Assembly (NCBI GenBank): GCA_036154155.1
Contig: JAYZLP010000016.1
Coordinates: 1-22,549, forward strand
Source of the DNA: MGIIb-O5 sp036154155
GTDB lineage: Archaea; Thermoplasmatota; Poseidoniia; Poseidoniales; Thalassarchaeaceae
Reading direction: 5' to 3'
Length of the DNA stretch: 22,549 nucleotides
Below, piece by piece: positions 1 to 6,972 of the stretch (its first letter is position 1; each line of letters begins with the position of its first letter). A program made the translations under genes and the position numbers. The notes under the pieces were generated by a model. It was not told the origin of the DNA. It worked only from the letters and a program-made list of their open reading frames with translations, and searched no databases.

Positions 1-38
1 CCGGAGAGGACCCCACCGGTGACGACGACATACTTCAT
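1..38 (-). CDS. pyrG: CTP synthase, N-terminal 12 codons only (cut by window edge)
   Basis: Reading the minus strand from the ATG at 38-36 gives MKYVVVTGGVLSG up to the window edge. This is the characteristic start of CTP synthase, whose family begins MKY(I/V)xVTGGVxSGLGKG and forms the amidoligase P-loop. The enzyme makes CTP from UTP, ATP and glutamine in the cytoplasm. Only the first beta strand and the start of the phosphate-binding loop are visible, so domain completeness cannot be judged. The gene is divergent from the threonine dehydrogenase-like gene, with about 100 nt between starts. A 7-bp inverted repeat (43-65) lies immediately upstream of its start codon. Identification rests on a short but very distinctive motif. 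Confidence 0.8.
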   Translation of the reverse strand, partial: MKYVVVTGGVLS

Positions 39-42
39 CTAA

Positions 43-65
43 TCAACGGGGTCTGAAGCCGTTGA
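43..65. promoter_or_regulatory. 7-bp inverted repeat next to the pyrG start
   Basis: TCAACGG (43-49) and CCGTTGA (59-65) are perfect reverse complements separated by 9 nt. The repeat ends 4 nt before the pyrG start codon, within the roughly 100-nt region shared with the divergent SDR gene. It could be an operator for a dimeric regulator, or a hairpin in the pyrG leader if the transcript begins upstream of it. Function is inferred from position only. Confidence 0.35.
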
Positions 66-145
66 GCCTCCCATATCAACATTGGCTAAGAAACTGAGAT
101 TTTCCCAGCATCAATGACAAAGTATCGCCAGTCGTGCGTTGGATC

Positions 146-1111
146 ATGGATGGGCCCCCCGGGGAGCGAATTCTCGTAACGGGTGCCTCTGGGCAGATAG
201 GAACCGATCTAGTCGGCGAGCTTAGGAAGAGGTATGGCAGAGAGAGCGTAGTAGCCTCTGACATCCGAGAACCGGAAGACGGCTCACCGATGTCCGACGG
301 CCCCTTCAGATTACTCAGCGTGCTTGACGGTGACTCGATGGAGTCGGCAATCCAGGAGGAGGGGATTGGCACGGTATACCATCTAGCCGCGATTCTTTCG
401 GCTACGGGTGAAGCGAATCCAGAGCTATGCCACAGAGTCAACGTTGGTGGAACAGTATGTGTTTTGGAAGCGGCCAGAGACTTCAAACTCAAAGTGTACG
501 CTCCTTCGTCAATAGCGGTTTTCGGTCCTGACGCACCAAAGGTCGCGCCCCAGGTTACCCCTCTGAACCCGACGACAATGTATGGGAAAACCAAGGTTAC
601 CGGGGAGGTCCTGGCAATGAACTACTGGAAGCAGTACGGTGTTGATGTCAGGGGAATCAGGTACCCGGGACTGATTTCGTGGAAGGCTCCTGCAGGAGGT
701 GGAACGACGGATTACGCCGTTGACATATTCCGAGCAGCTATCGATACCGGTCATTACGAGTGCTTTGTTCGTGAGGACACGCAGCTTCCTATGATGTACA
801 TGGATGACGCTATCAGGGGAACCATTTCTTTGATGGAGTCGCCCTCCGAGAATCTCGGATCTTCGAGGGCGGGATACAACATCCGCGGAATGTCATTTAC
901 CGCAGGGGAGTTAGCCGATGCTATTGCCAGGAGAATGCCAGAATTCACATGCGACTTCATTCCGGATGAGCGTCAGAACTACGCAGACTCATGGCCCAAT
1001 GATGTCGAGGATCTAGAAGCCCGGGAAGATTGGGGTTGGGAGCCCAATTTCAATTTGGAAGAAATGGTGGATGAGATGTTGATTCACATGAGGGATGATC
1101 AGTCCTCTTGA
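146..1111 (+). CDS. tdh: NAD-dependent epimerase-type L-threonine 3-dehydrogenase (extended SDR)
   Basis: This is an extended short-chain dehydrogenase/reductase of 321 residues. The Rossmann glycine motif GASGQIG is at residues 13-19, a catalytic-type Ser at 121/122 (PSS), and the active-site YxxxK at Tyr146/Lys150 (YGKTK). The stretch RYPGLISWKAPAGGGTTDY closely resembles the SDR-type threonine dehydrogenases, which oxidise L-threonine to 2-amino-3-oxobutyrate with NAD+. That motif favours threonine dehydrogenase over a UDP-sugar epimerase. The partner 2-amino-3-ketobutyrate CoA ligase is not visible in the window. I chose the ATG at 146; an in-frame GTG at 134 would add four residues. The 3' end overlaps the convergent chaperonin gene by 13 bp. 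Family assignment is firm and substrate is probable. Confidence 0.75.
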   Translation: MDGPPGERILVTGASGQIGTDLVGELRKRYGRESVVASDIREPEDGSPMSDGPFRLLSVLDGDSMESAIQEEGIGTVYHLAAILSATGEANPELCHRVNVGGTVCVLEAARDFKLKVYAPSSIAVFGPDAPKVAPQVTPLNPTTMYGKTKVTGEVLAMNYWKQYGVDVRGIRYPGLISWKAPAGGGTTDYAVDIFRAAIDTGHYECFVREDTQLPMMYMDDAIRGTISLMESPSENLGSSRAGYNIRGMSFTAGELADAIARRMPEFTCDFIPDERQNYADSWPNDVEDLEAREDWGWEPNFNLEEMVDEMLIHMRDDQSS

Positions 1112-2712
1112 TCCTCTTCATCCTTCCAATCGGGGGTCATTGGGTCCTGCTTCGCCCAAAGGACATCGTTAATTCGCAGCACGCTGATTGCAGCCTCAGT
1201 AGCGCCCGAAATCGAATTAGAAACCACAAACAGAGGATCTAGGACTCCGAGACCATCCATGCGGGCCTTTTCACCAGTCCAAGCATTCAGCCCTATCCAG
1301 CTCCCATTCTTGGAATCTGATATCTGCGAGGCAGACAGCTCCAGAACCTCGTCAATTGGACTGAGCCCAGCGTTCTCAGCCAGAGTCCTGGGAATCACCT
1401 CAAGAGCGGCTGCATAACCCTCAATCGCAATCTGCTCCCTGCCCTTGTTTGTAGGGGCGAAAGTCCTCAGATGCCTAGCCAAGTGAGTCTGGGTTGCCCC
1501 CCCTCCTGGGAGCATTCGAGAGTCCCTAGTTAATCTGAAAGCGACACCCAATGCGTCGTCAAAGGCCCTCTCGCACTCTTCCCTGATTTGGGGTGAAGAC
1601 CCCCTAATCAGAACAGTCATCGCACCGCCTTCTCCACCGTCTATCCTTGTATAGGTCACTCCTGCAGTCACCGTCTCAGATCTGCTAGAATATGATCCAA
1701 CATCGTCATTCCCCAGGCTCACTACATCCCTCACAATCTGCGATCCAGTAATTCTGGAGGCCATTTCCATATCATTCCTCTCGAATCTCCTGTATGCGGT
1801 AATTCCAGCCTCTCTCAACATCGAGACGGCTTCATCTGAGATCCCATCTCGAACAATCAGCAGGTCGACACCAAGGGATGACAGGCGATCAACCTGATTC
1901 TGCAGATTCTCCGTGACTCTCTTGTGGAAACCCTGCAGAACTCCCGCGGTTCTGATTTCTATCTCAGCATCAATCTCGAGCTTAGAGCCCTCTAGCCCTC
2001 CATCGATCACTGCAACCCTGCCTCCATCCGAAGAGGATGGAGTGACCCTATCGAACCTAGTTTTCGCTACTACTAGGCCGTTAACCAACTCAGTGTCAGT
2101 GGAGGAACCCCCACTAATTGGGAGCCTCTTGACCCTAAGCCTCTCAAGGTCGTCTCCCCCCTCCTCGCCCGAAAGCAACTCGGCCGCCTCAGTAGCCAGG
2201 CCGGTTAGGTGTCCAGCGAGTGACTCTCCTATTTTTCCAGCAAGGGACGTAGAAACTACGGACCTGACCTCCTCCTGAGAAGAGGGGACCCTGGAAAGCC
2301 CCTCTAATTCACTAAGACACTCGTCCTGGGCGATGCCGTAGCCATTGATCACTATCGAGGGGTGGATCCCACTTCTCACCATCTCTAGCGCATTCTGAAG
2401 CAGCTCCGCCGTAAGTACAACGGTTGTGGTAGTCCCGTCTCTTGCCACCTTGTCCTGAGAAGCCGAGGCAGCGATTAGAAGTCGGGCTGTTGGGTGTTCT
2501 ATTTGAGCAGTCTCTAGGACCGTAACCCCATCATTTGTCACAAGGCTCGAACCATCTGAATCCACGAGCATCTTGTCCAGCCCTCTCGGGCCCAGGGTAG
2601 AACGAACTGCACCCGCCAATGCTACGGCCGCCTTGACATTATTCACCAACGCCGCTCGACCCTGCAATCGATCCGTGTCCTGCAGCGCGATGTCATGCTC
2701 TGGCTGAACCAT
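1099..2712 (-). CDS. Divergent thermosome (group II chaperonin, TCP-1/cpn60 family) subunit
   Basis: The 537-residue product matches archaeal thermosome subunits across its length. Near the N terminus are TLGPRGLDKMLVD (about 39-51), TNDGVTVL (59-66) and RDGTTTT (91-97). Later come FDDAL, LPGGGAT and, near the C terminus, ATEAAISVLRINDV. These build the equatorial ATP-binding domains of the double-ring folding chamber. Departures are visible. The usual GDGTT is RDGTT, the usual DM in GEVxDM is replaced by RM, and the C terminus ends in an acidic DEEDQED rather than a GGM-rich tail. I chose ATG 2712, which puts the family motifs at the usual distance; a TTG at 2766 would add 18 unfamiliar residues. 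The gene is divergent from the Hsp20-like gene. Family is certain; it may be a paralogue, since other subunits cannot be seen here. Confidence 0.93.
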   Translation of the reverse strand: MVQPEHDIALQDTDRLQGRAALVNNVKAAVALAGAVRSTLGPRGLDKMLVDSDGSSLVTNDGVTVLETAQIEHPTARLLIAASASQDKVARDGTTTTVVLTAELLQNALEMVRSGIHPSIVINGYGIAQDECLSELEGLSRVPSSQEEVRSVVSTSLAGKIGESLAGHLTGLATEAAELLSGEEGGDDLERLRVKRLPISGGSSTDTELVNGLVVAKTRFDRVTPSSSDGGRVAVIDGGLEGSKLEIDAEIEIRTAGVLQGFHKRVTENLQNQVDRLSSLGVDLLIVRDGISDEAVSMLREAGITAYRRFERNDMEMASRITGSQIVRDVVSLGNDDVGSYSSRSETVTAGVTYTRIDGGEGGAMTVLIRGSSPQIREECERAFDDALGVAFRLTRDSRMLPGGGATQTHLARHLRTFAPTNKGREQIAIEGYAAALEVIPRTLAENAGLSPIDEVLELSASQISDSKNGSWIGLNAWTGEKARMDGLGVLDPLFVVSNSISGATEAAISVLRINDVLWAKQDPMTPDWKDEEDQED

Positions 2713-2803
2713 CGTAGCCTCGGACCCTAGTCCTCGCTTTGAACTGCTCCATGGGACATTCCTCAATTATTTGCCAGCAAACTTCGTTATGTCAAGCGTA
2801 GAT

Positions 2804-2812
2804 TCATATATG
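2804..2812. promoter_or_regulatory. Self-complementary TATA-like box between the chaperonin and Hsp20-like genes
   Basis: CATATATG at 2805-2812 is its own reverse complement and sits in the divergent region between the chaperonin start (2712) and the Hsp20-like start (2857). For the plus gene, a transcript start about 25 nt downstream would leave a leader of roughly 20 nt. For the minus gene it would give a longer leader of about 70 nt. A second AT-rich candidate for the minus gene lies at 2765-2772. Promoter function is inferred from sequence and spacing. Confidence 0.4.
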
Positions 2813-2815
2813 ACT

Positions 2816-2851
2816 CACTACTCCCACTATACAACCCCAAGTTGAGTAGTG
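2816..2851. promoter_or_regulatory. 8-bp inverted repeat in the divergent chaperone promoter
   Basis: CACTACTC (2816-2823) and GAGTAGTG (2844-2851) are perfect reverse complements separated by 20 nt. The left arm starts 3 nt after the TATA-like box and the right arm ends 5 nt before the Hsp20-like ATG, so the repeat spans the expected transcription start. This is a plausible operator position for a heat-shock repressor. It does not match any archaeal heat-shock operator I can recall. Confidence 0.4.
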
Positions 2852-2856
2852 GTATT

Positions 2857-3456
2857 ATGAGCGAAATTAGCCGTGACGAGTGGGAAGACCAGATGCTCGA
2901 AGAAATGGCCAAGATGTTCAGCCAGATGGGGATGCCAATAGAGAAGTCGGACCTAGAGGAAATGATGTCCAAGATCAGGGAGCAATTCGAGAGCATGGGG
3001 ATTGATGCCGAGAAAATGGTAAGGAGTGATGTCAAGATGAATTTCCAGGGAGATCCAGATATGCTACGAAAGCAAATGGAGACCATGCTGAACGGCTCAG
3101 AGGGCATAGCCGAGCTATTCAGAAATATGGGAATCAACGTCCAAGTCAACTCAAATCAGGAGGAGGCAAGTGTGGAGATTGAAGAGATCGAGGAGACCGA
3201 GGAGTTGGAGATTCCAGTAGAGGATACATATGTTGATGGGGACTCCATGTTTGTAACCCTGGACGTCTCTAGCCTCACTGATCTAGAGGAGGGGAAGATC
3301 GAACTCAGCCTAACTGACGGGGGGTCCGTCCTTCAACTAATGAGGACAACTCAGCCAAGACCGTTCAAGAGAATGAATTTGCCAAAGCCTGCAAGCTCAG
3401 TCTCCGATTGGAGCCTCAATAATGGCATATTAGATGTAACATTCGATTTGGCTTAG
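2857..3456 (+). CDS. Met-rich protein with Hsp20-like C-terminal domain, putative small heat-shock co-chaperone
   Basis: The 199-residue product has two parts. Residues 1-91 are predicted helical and very methionine-rich (15 Met), with three copies of a short MG(M/I) pattern (QMGM, SMGI, NMGI). An acidic linker (about 103-125) follows. Residues 128-199 look like an alpha-crystallin/Hsp20 beta-sandwich: alternating strands, a central DGGSVLQL turn, a LPKPASS segment and a final NGILDVTFDL strand resembling the NGVLxVxL motif. It lies between the chaperonin and DnaK and precedes dnaK by 27 nt, so a shared transcript is likely. I take ATG 2857; a TTG at 2842 is also in frame. A holdase or client-delivery role is inference from context. 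Hsp20 assignment is by pattern, not by clear identity. Confidence 0.6.
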   Translation: MSEISRDEWEDQMLEEMAKMFSQMGMPIEKSDLEEMMSKIREQFESMGIDAEKMVRSDVKMNFQGDPDMLRKQMETMLNGSEGIAELFRNMGINVQVNSNQEEASVEIEEIEETEELEIPVEDTYVDGDSMFVTLDVSSLTDLEEGKIELSLTDGGSVLQLMRTTQPRPFKRMNLPKPASSVSDWSLNNGILDVTFDLA

Positions 3457-3483
3457 GCCAATTCAAGAAGGATTAGTGATAGA

Positions 3484-5358
3484 ATGAGCGGACCAGTAAT
3501 TGGAATTGACCTTGGAACTACAAACAGTTGTGTGGCAACACTCGAGGGGGGAAAACCTGTGGTAATCCCAAACTCGGAGGGCTCTAGGACCACTCCAAGC
3601 GTAGTCGCCTTCTCCAAGAGCGGCGAGAGGCTTGTCGGCATCACAGCGAAGAGACAGGCGGTAACAAACTCCCAACGGACAATAATGTCCGTGAAGAGGG
3701 AGATGGGAACCAAGTGGAAGAAGGAGATCGACGACGAGAGTTATACGCCACAGGAGATTTCTGCCTTCATTCTCCAGAAGCTAAAGTCCGATGCAGAGGA
3801 CTACCTGGGGATGGAGGTGAAGGGCGCTGTCATCACATGTCCGGCGTATTTCACAGACGCTCAAAGGCAGGCTACGAAGGATGCCGGCAGAATAGCCGGT
3901 TTGGAAGTTCTAAGGATAATCAACGAGCCAACGGCCGCTGCGCTAGCTTACGGGGTAGACAAGGACGACGATCAGACGATCCTCGTTTACGATTTAGGCG
4001 GCGGAACCTTCGATGTCTCCGTCCTCGAAATTTACCAAGTCGATGGGCAGCCACAAATTGAGGTCAAGGCCACAAGTGGCGATAACAGGTTGGGAGGAGA
4101 CGACTTCGACGAGGTCGTAATAGACTGGCTGGTTTCAGAGTTCAAGAAGTCATCCGGCATAGACCTCTCAGAGGATACTCAGGCAATGAGCAGGCTTCGA
4201 GAGGGCGCAGAGAAAGCAAAGATAGAACTCTCTGGTACTAACACCACCCAAGTCAACCTCCCATTCATCACCATGAATGAGGACAAACAACCCGAGCATC
4301 TCGATATTTCACTATCTAGGGCCAAGTTCGAGGAGCTGATTTCCGATCTTATTGAGAGGACGATGGGCCCTACCAGGAGTGCCATGAAGGACGCTGGAGT
4401 AAAGAAGGGCGATGTCGACAAAGTCATTCTAGTCGGAGGCTCAACAAGAGTTCCTGCTGTGCAGACAGCAATCGAGAAGGAAGTGGGAAAGCCACCCTTC
4501 AAGGGAATCAACCCGGACGAGGCCGTGGCAGTTGGGGCAGTTCTTCAGGCTGGCATAATTACAGGTGATGAAGGAGTGACGGATGTCCTTCTGCTTGATG
4601 TGACCCCGCTCACATTGGGGATTGAGACACTTGGTGGGATTATGACCACCATGATTGAGAGAAATACGACAATCCCCTCAAGAAGATCAGAGACCTTCTC
4701 TACTGCCGCAGATAATCAACCGGCGGTCGAGGTCCACGTACTCCAGGGGGAGAGGGAGTTCTCGAAGGATAACGTCACTCTAGGAAGATTCCACCTGATG
4801 GGAATACCACCTGCGCCCCGTGGAATGCCTCAGATAGAGGTGACATTCGATATCGACGCAAATGGAATTGTGAATGTGTCGGCCAAGGATCTTGGAACCG
4901 GCACTGAGCAGTCAATAAAGATCGAAAGCCAGACATCCCTCTCCGAGGACGAAATAAGTGCTAAGATTGCAGAAGCAGAAGAGTTCGCATCCGAGGATAA
5001 GCGCAGAAAGGCGGCTGTAACGCTAATCAATTCTGCAGACAGCATGGTCTACCAGGCCACTAGGATGCTCAAGGAAGCAGCAGAGAAGATTACCGATCTA
5101 GACACAGGGCCAATCGACACCAAGCTAGATGAGCTACGCTCACTAATCACCAAGGATGATCAGCCAATAGACATTGAAGATCTCGACGAGGCAGCGGTGC
5201 AGACGAAGATGACTGAAGTGGAAGAGGCACTTCATGAGGTCTCCAGCAAGCTGTACGAGGCAGCGGCAGCCGAAATGTCTGATCAGGACTCAGGTGATGA
5301 CGAAGAGGTAGTAGAAGCGGACTTCGAGGTCGTAGACTCCGATGAAGAAAGCGAATGA
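3484..5358 (+). CDS. dnaK: Molecular chaperone DnaK (Hsp70)
   Basis: This is a full-length Hsp70 of 624 residues. The nucleotide-binding domain shows GIDLGTTNS (7-15), the DLGGGTFDVS phosphate loop (from 170) and VGGSTRVP (from 317). The hydrophobic linker region near DVLLLDVTPLTLGIE, a substrate-binding domain and a helical lid follow. The C terminus is the acidic VEADFEVVDSDEESE typical of bacterial DnaK. The N-terminal lobe goes directly from VKREMGT to YTPQEIS and so lacks the long insertion of Gram-negative DnaK, as expected for the Gram-positive/archaeal type. DnaK was acquired by archaea from bacteria, which is established for the family. DnaJ and GrpE are not in the window. It follows the Hsp20-like gene by 27 nt, and its stop is 1 nt from that of the convergent aminopeptidase gene. 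Confidence 0.98.
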   Translation: MSGPVIGIDLGTTNSCVATLEGGKPVVIPNSEGSRTTPSVVAFSKSGERLVGITAKRQAVTNSQRTIMSVKREMGTKWKKEIDDESYTPQEISAFILQKLKSDAEDYLGMEVKGAVITCPAYFTDAQRQATKDAGRIAGLEVLRIINEPTAAALAYGVDKDDDQTILVYDLGGGTFDVSVLEIYQVDGQPQIEVKATSGDNRLGGDDFDEVVIDWLVSEFKKSSGIDLSEDTQAMSRLREGAEKAKIELSGTNTTQVNLPFITMNEDKQPEHLDISLSRAKFEELISDLIERTMGPTRSAMKDAGVKKGDVDKVILVGGSTRVPAVQTAIEKEVGKPPFKGINPDEAVAVGAVLQAGIITGDEGVTDVLLLDVTPLTLGIETLGGIMTTMIERNTTIPSRRSETFSTAADNQPAVEVHVLQGEREFSKDNVTLGRFHLMGIPPAPRGMPQIEVTFDIDANGIVNVSAKDLGTGTEQSIKIESQTSLSEDEISAKIAEAEEFASEDKRRKAAVTLINSADSMVYQATRMLKEAAEKITDLDTGPIDTKLDELRSLITKDDQPIDIEDLDEAAVQTKMTEVEEALHEVSSKLYEAAAAEMSDQDSGDDEEVVEADFEVVDSDEESE

Positions 5359-5359
5359 T

Positions 5360-6883
5360 TCACTCTTCGCTAATGAGGCGGTGCAGGGTCCTCACGTGAA
5401 CTCCCGAAACCCCGTATTGGAATAGGGGATTAACACCCTCTGATCTGGCTTTGGAACCAGGCCCCCATGCAGATCCGGCAATGTCAAGGTGCACCCATGG
5501 TATCTTCTCCCCGTCTTTGTCGAACCCCCTGTTAGGGACGAAGAACTCGAGGAAGGCTGCCGCTGTGTTTGATGACCCAGCCCTCCCTCCAATGGAACCG
5601 TTTCTTATGTCGGCGAAAGCGGAATCAGTCATGTATTTGCGGAATTGGTCGTTCAAGGGCATCCTCCAAACGGGCTCCCCGCTCCTATCAGCAGCATTCT
5701 TCAGGCTCCTTGCCACACCCTCGTCGTTCGACCACATCCCGGAAATCTGATTCCCGAGTGCCACTACAACGGCTCCAGTCAGTGTAGCCAAGTCTACGAT
5801 GTATTCAGGATCGAACTCCCCTGCCTTCCAAAGGCCGTCAGAAAGCACATTCCTACCTTCGGCATCCGTGCTGAAAACCTCAATTGTCTTTCCCGAATAG
5901 GTCTTGAAAACATCACCTGGCCTGTAAGCACCCGACCCTGGCATATTTTCTGCAAGACATGAGATTCCGTTCACTCTCCGCTCATATCCTGTCGCATATA
6001 GCGCCTCCATCAATCCAAAGACGGTGGCCGCACCACACATATCGTACTTCATGTCCCACATCCCACTAGTCGGCTTTATCGAAATTCCCCCGGTGTCAAA
6101 GGTAATTCCCTTGCCAACTATGCAGGGTCTCTGAACCCCCTCATCGGCATCCGGGTTTAGAGTAAATAGGACCATGCAGGGCTTCCTATCACTACCCTTC
6201 CCTACATTGATCAGGCCCCCCATGCCAAGCTCCTGCAGCTTGTCCCAGTCGTAAACCTCGACCAAGACGTTCTCCTTCCCTTCCGCCCACTCTAGGGCTC
6301 TTCTGGCATACTCCATTGGGTAGAGCACGTTGGCTGGTTCGTTCCCGAGGTCACGTGCAAGATGCACCCCCCCTACAACAGAACGAACACTTTCGAGCTT
6401 CTCCGAGAGTAAATCCTGGTATCTTGAGCTCGCTTGGAAATCCACAACCCACTCCTCGTCTATGTGGCCATCTGGAATTTCCTGATGCTCGAGGAACTCA
6501 TAGTCTCGGAGCATCATCCCTTCGGCGAAGTCCAACATTCTCTCACCCGTCCAACCCGAGGTGAATCTCACCGTCACGACAACCCCCTTCTTCTTTGATA
6601 GGGACGCAACAAGCTTCGCTCCAGTATTTCTGGCTACCTTGTGATCCAGGCTGCCCTTGTCCCCCATTCCAACAAGAATGATGTTACAGTCAGGAGTCCA
6701 CAAAGACATCCTCTTACCCTTCTTACCATCGAAACTCCCTGAACTCAGTGCATCCCTGACCAGTCCTCTCTGCACCCTGGATAGTCCTGCCAAAGAGTTG
6801 TTCGGAGCCTTTTCCGTGCCCTTGAAAAGGGGCAAAATCAATTGTTTTCCTATTCCATTAAATTCACTGTTGCTTATCTTCAT
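5360..6883 (-). CDS. pepA: Leucyl aminopeptidase, M17 family
   Basis: This is a cytosolic two-metal aminopeptidase of 507 residues that removes N-terminal residues from peptides. The catalytic C-terminal domain carries the metal-binding GKGITFDTGGISIKP (about 257-271), the nearby WDMKYDM, and the signature STDAEGRNVLSDGL (about 337-350). The closing WVHLDIAGSAWG is also typical of the family. The N-terminal 170 residues are the more variable regulatory domain. Length matches the usual 480-510. The ATG at 6883 lies downstream of an AT-rich 89-nt region in which a TATA-like GAATTATTTG on the minus strand (6919-6928) could start a short-leader transcript. It is the next minus-strand gene after the M14 peptidase but probably has its own promoter. 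Confidence 0.96.
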   Translation of the reverse strand: MKISNSEFNGIGKQLILPLFKGTEKAPNNSLAGLSRVQRGLVRDALSSGSFDGKKGKRMSLWTPDCNIILVGMGDKGSLDHKVARNTGAKLVASLSKKKGVVVTVRFTSGWTGERMLDFAEGMMLRDYEFLEHQEIPDGHIDEEWVVDFQASSRYQDLLSEKLESVRSVVGGVHLARDLGNEPANVLYPMEYARRALEWAEGKENVLVEVYDWDKLQELGMGGLINVGKGSDRKPCMVLFTLNPDADEGVQRPCIVGKGITFDTGGISIKPTSGMWDMKYDMCGAATVFGLMEALYATGYERRVNGISCLAENMPGSGAYRPGDVFKTYSGKTIEVFSTDAEGRNVLSDGLWKAGEFDPEYIVDLATLTGAVVVALGNQISGMWSNDEGVARSLKNAADRSGEPVWRMPLNDQFRKYMTDSAFADIRNGSIGGRAGSSNTAAAFLEFFVPNRGFDKDGEKIPWVHLDIAGSAWGPGSKARSEGVNPLFQYGVSGVHVRTLHRLISEE

Positions 6884-6972
6884 AAATAGCCCAAACTGTC
6901 CGATTACTGTCTAGTTTACAAATAATTCTATCAAAAATTCACATTTCAGAGGAGAAATATGAGAATATTTTC

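Noticed and set aside
76..594. 172-codon open frame on the minus strand opposite the threonine dehydrogenase gene
   Set aside because: It is fully antisense to a gene with clear SDR motifs, its product has low-complexity Ser/Thr/Pro composition, and it matches no family I know.
2787..3149. 120-codon minus-strand frame opposite the Hsp20-like gene
   Set aside because: Its Ile/Ser/Leu-rich product is the expected shadow of a Met/Glu-rich coding strand, and it would also cover the divergent promoter.
6884..6972. AT-rich intergenic stretch with oligo-T runs, considered as a small RNA or a defined terminator
   Set aside because: It is only 89 nt, with no stable stem or covarying feature visible. 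It most likely holds the aminopeptidase promoter and a T-rich end signal of the M14 gene, but no exact site can be defended.
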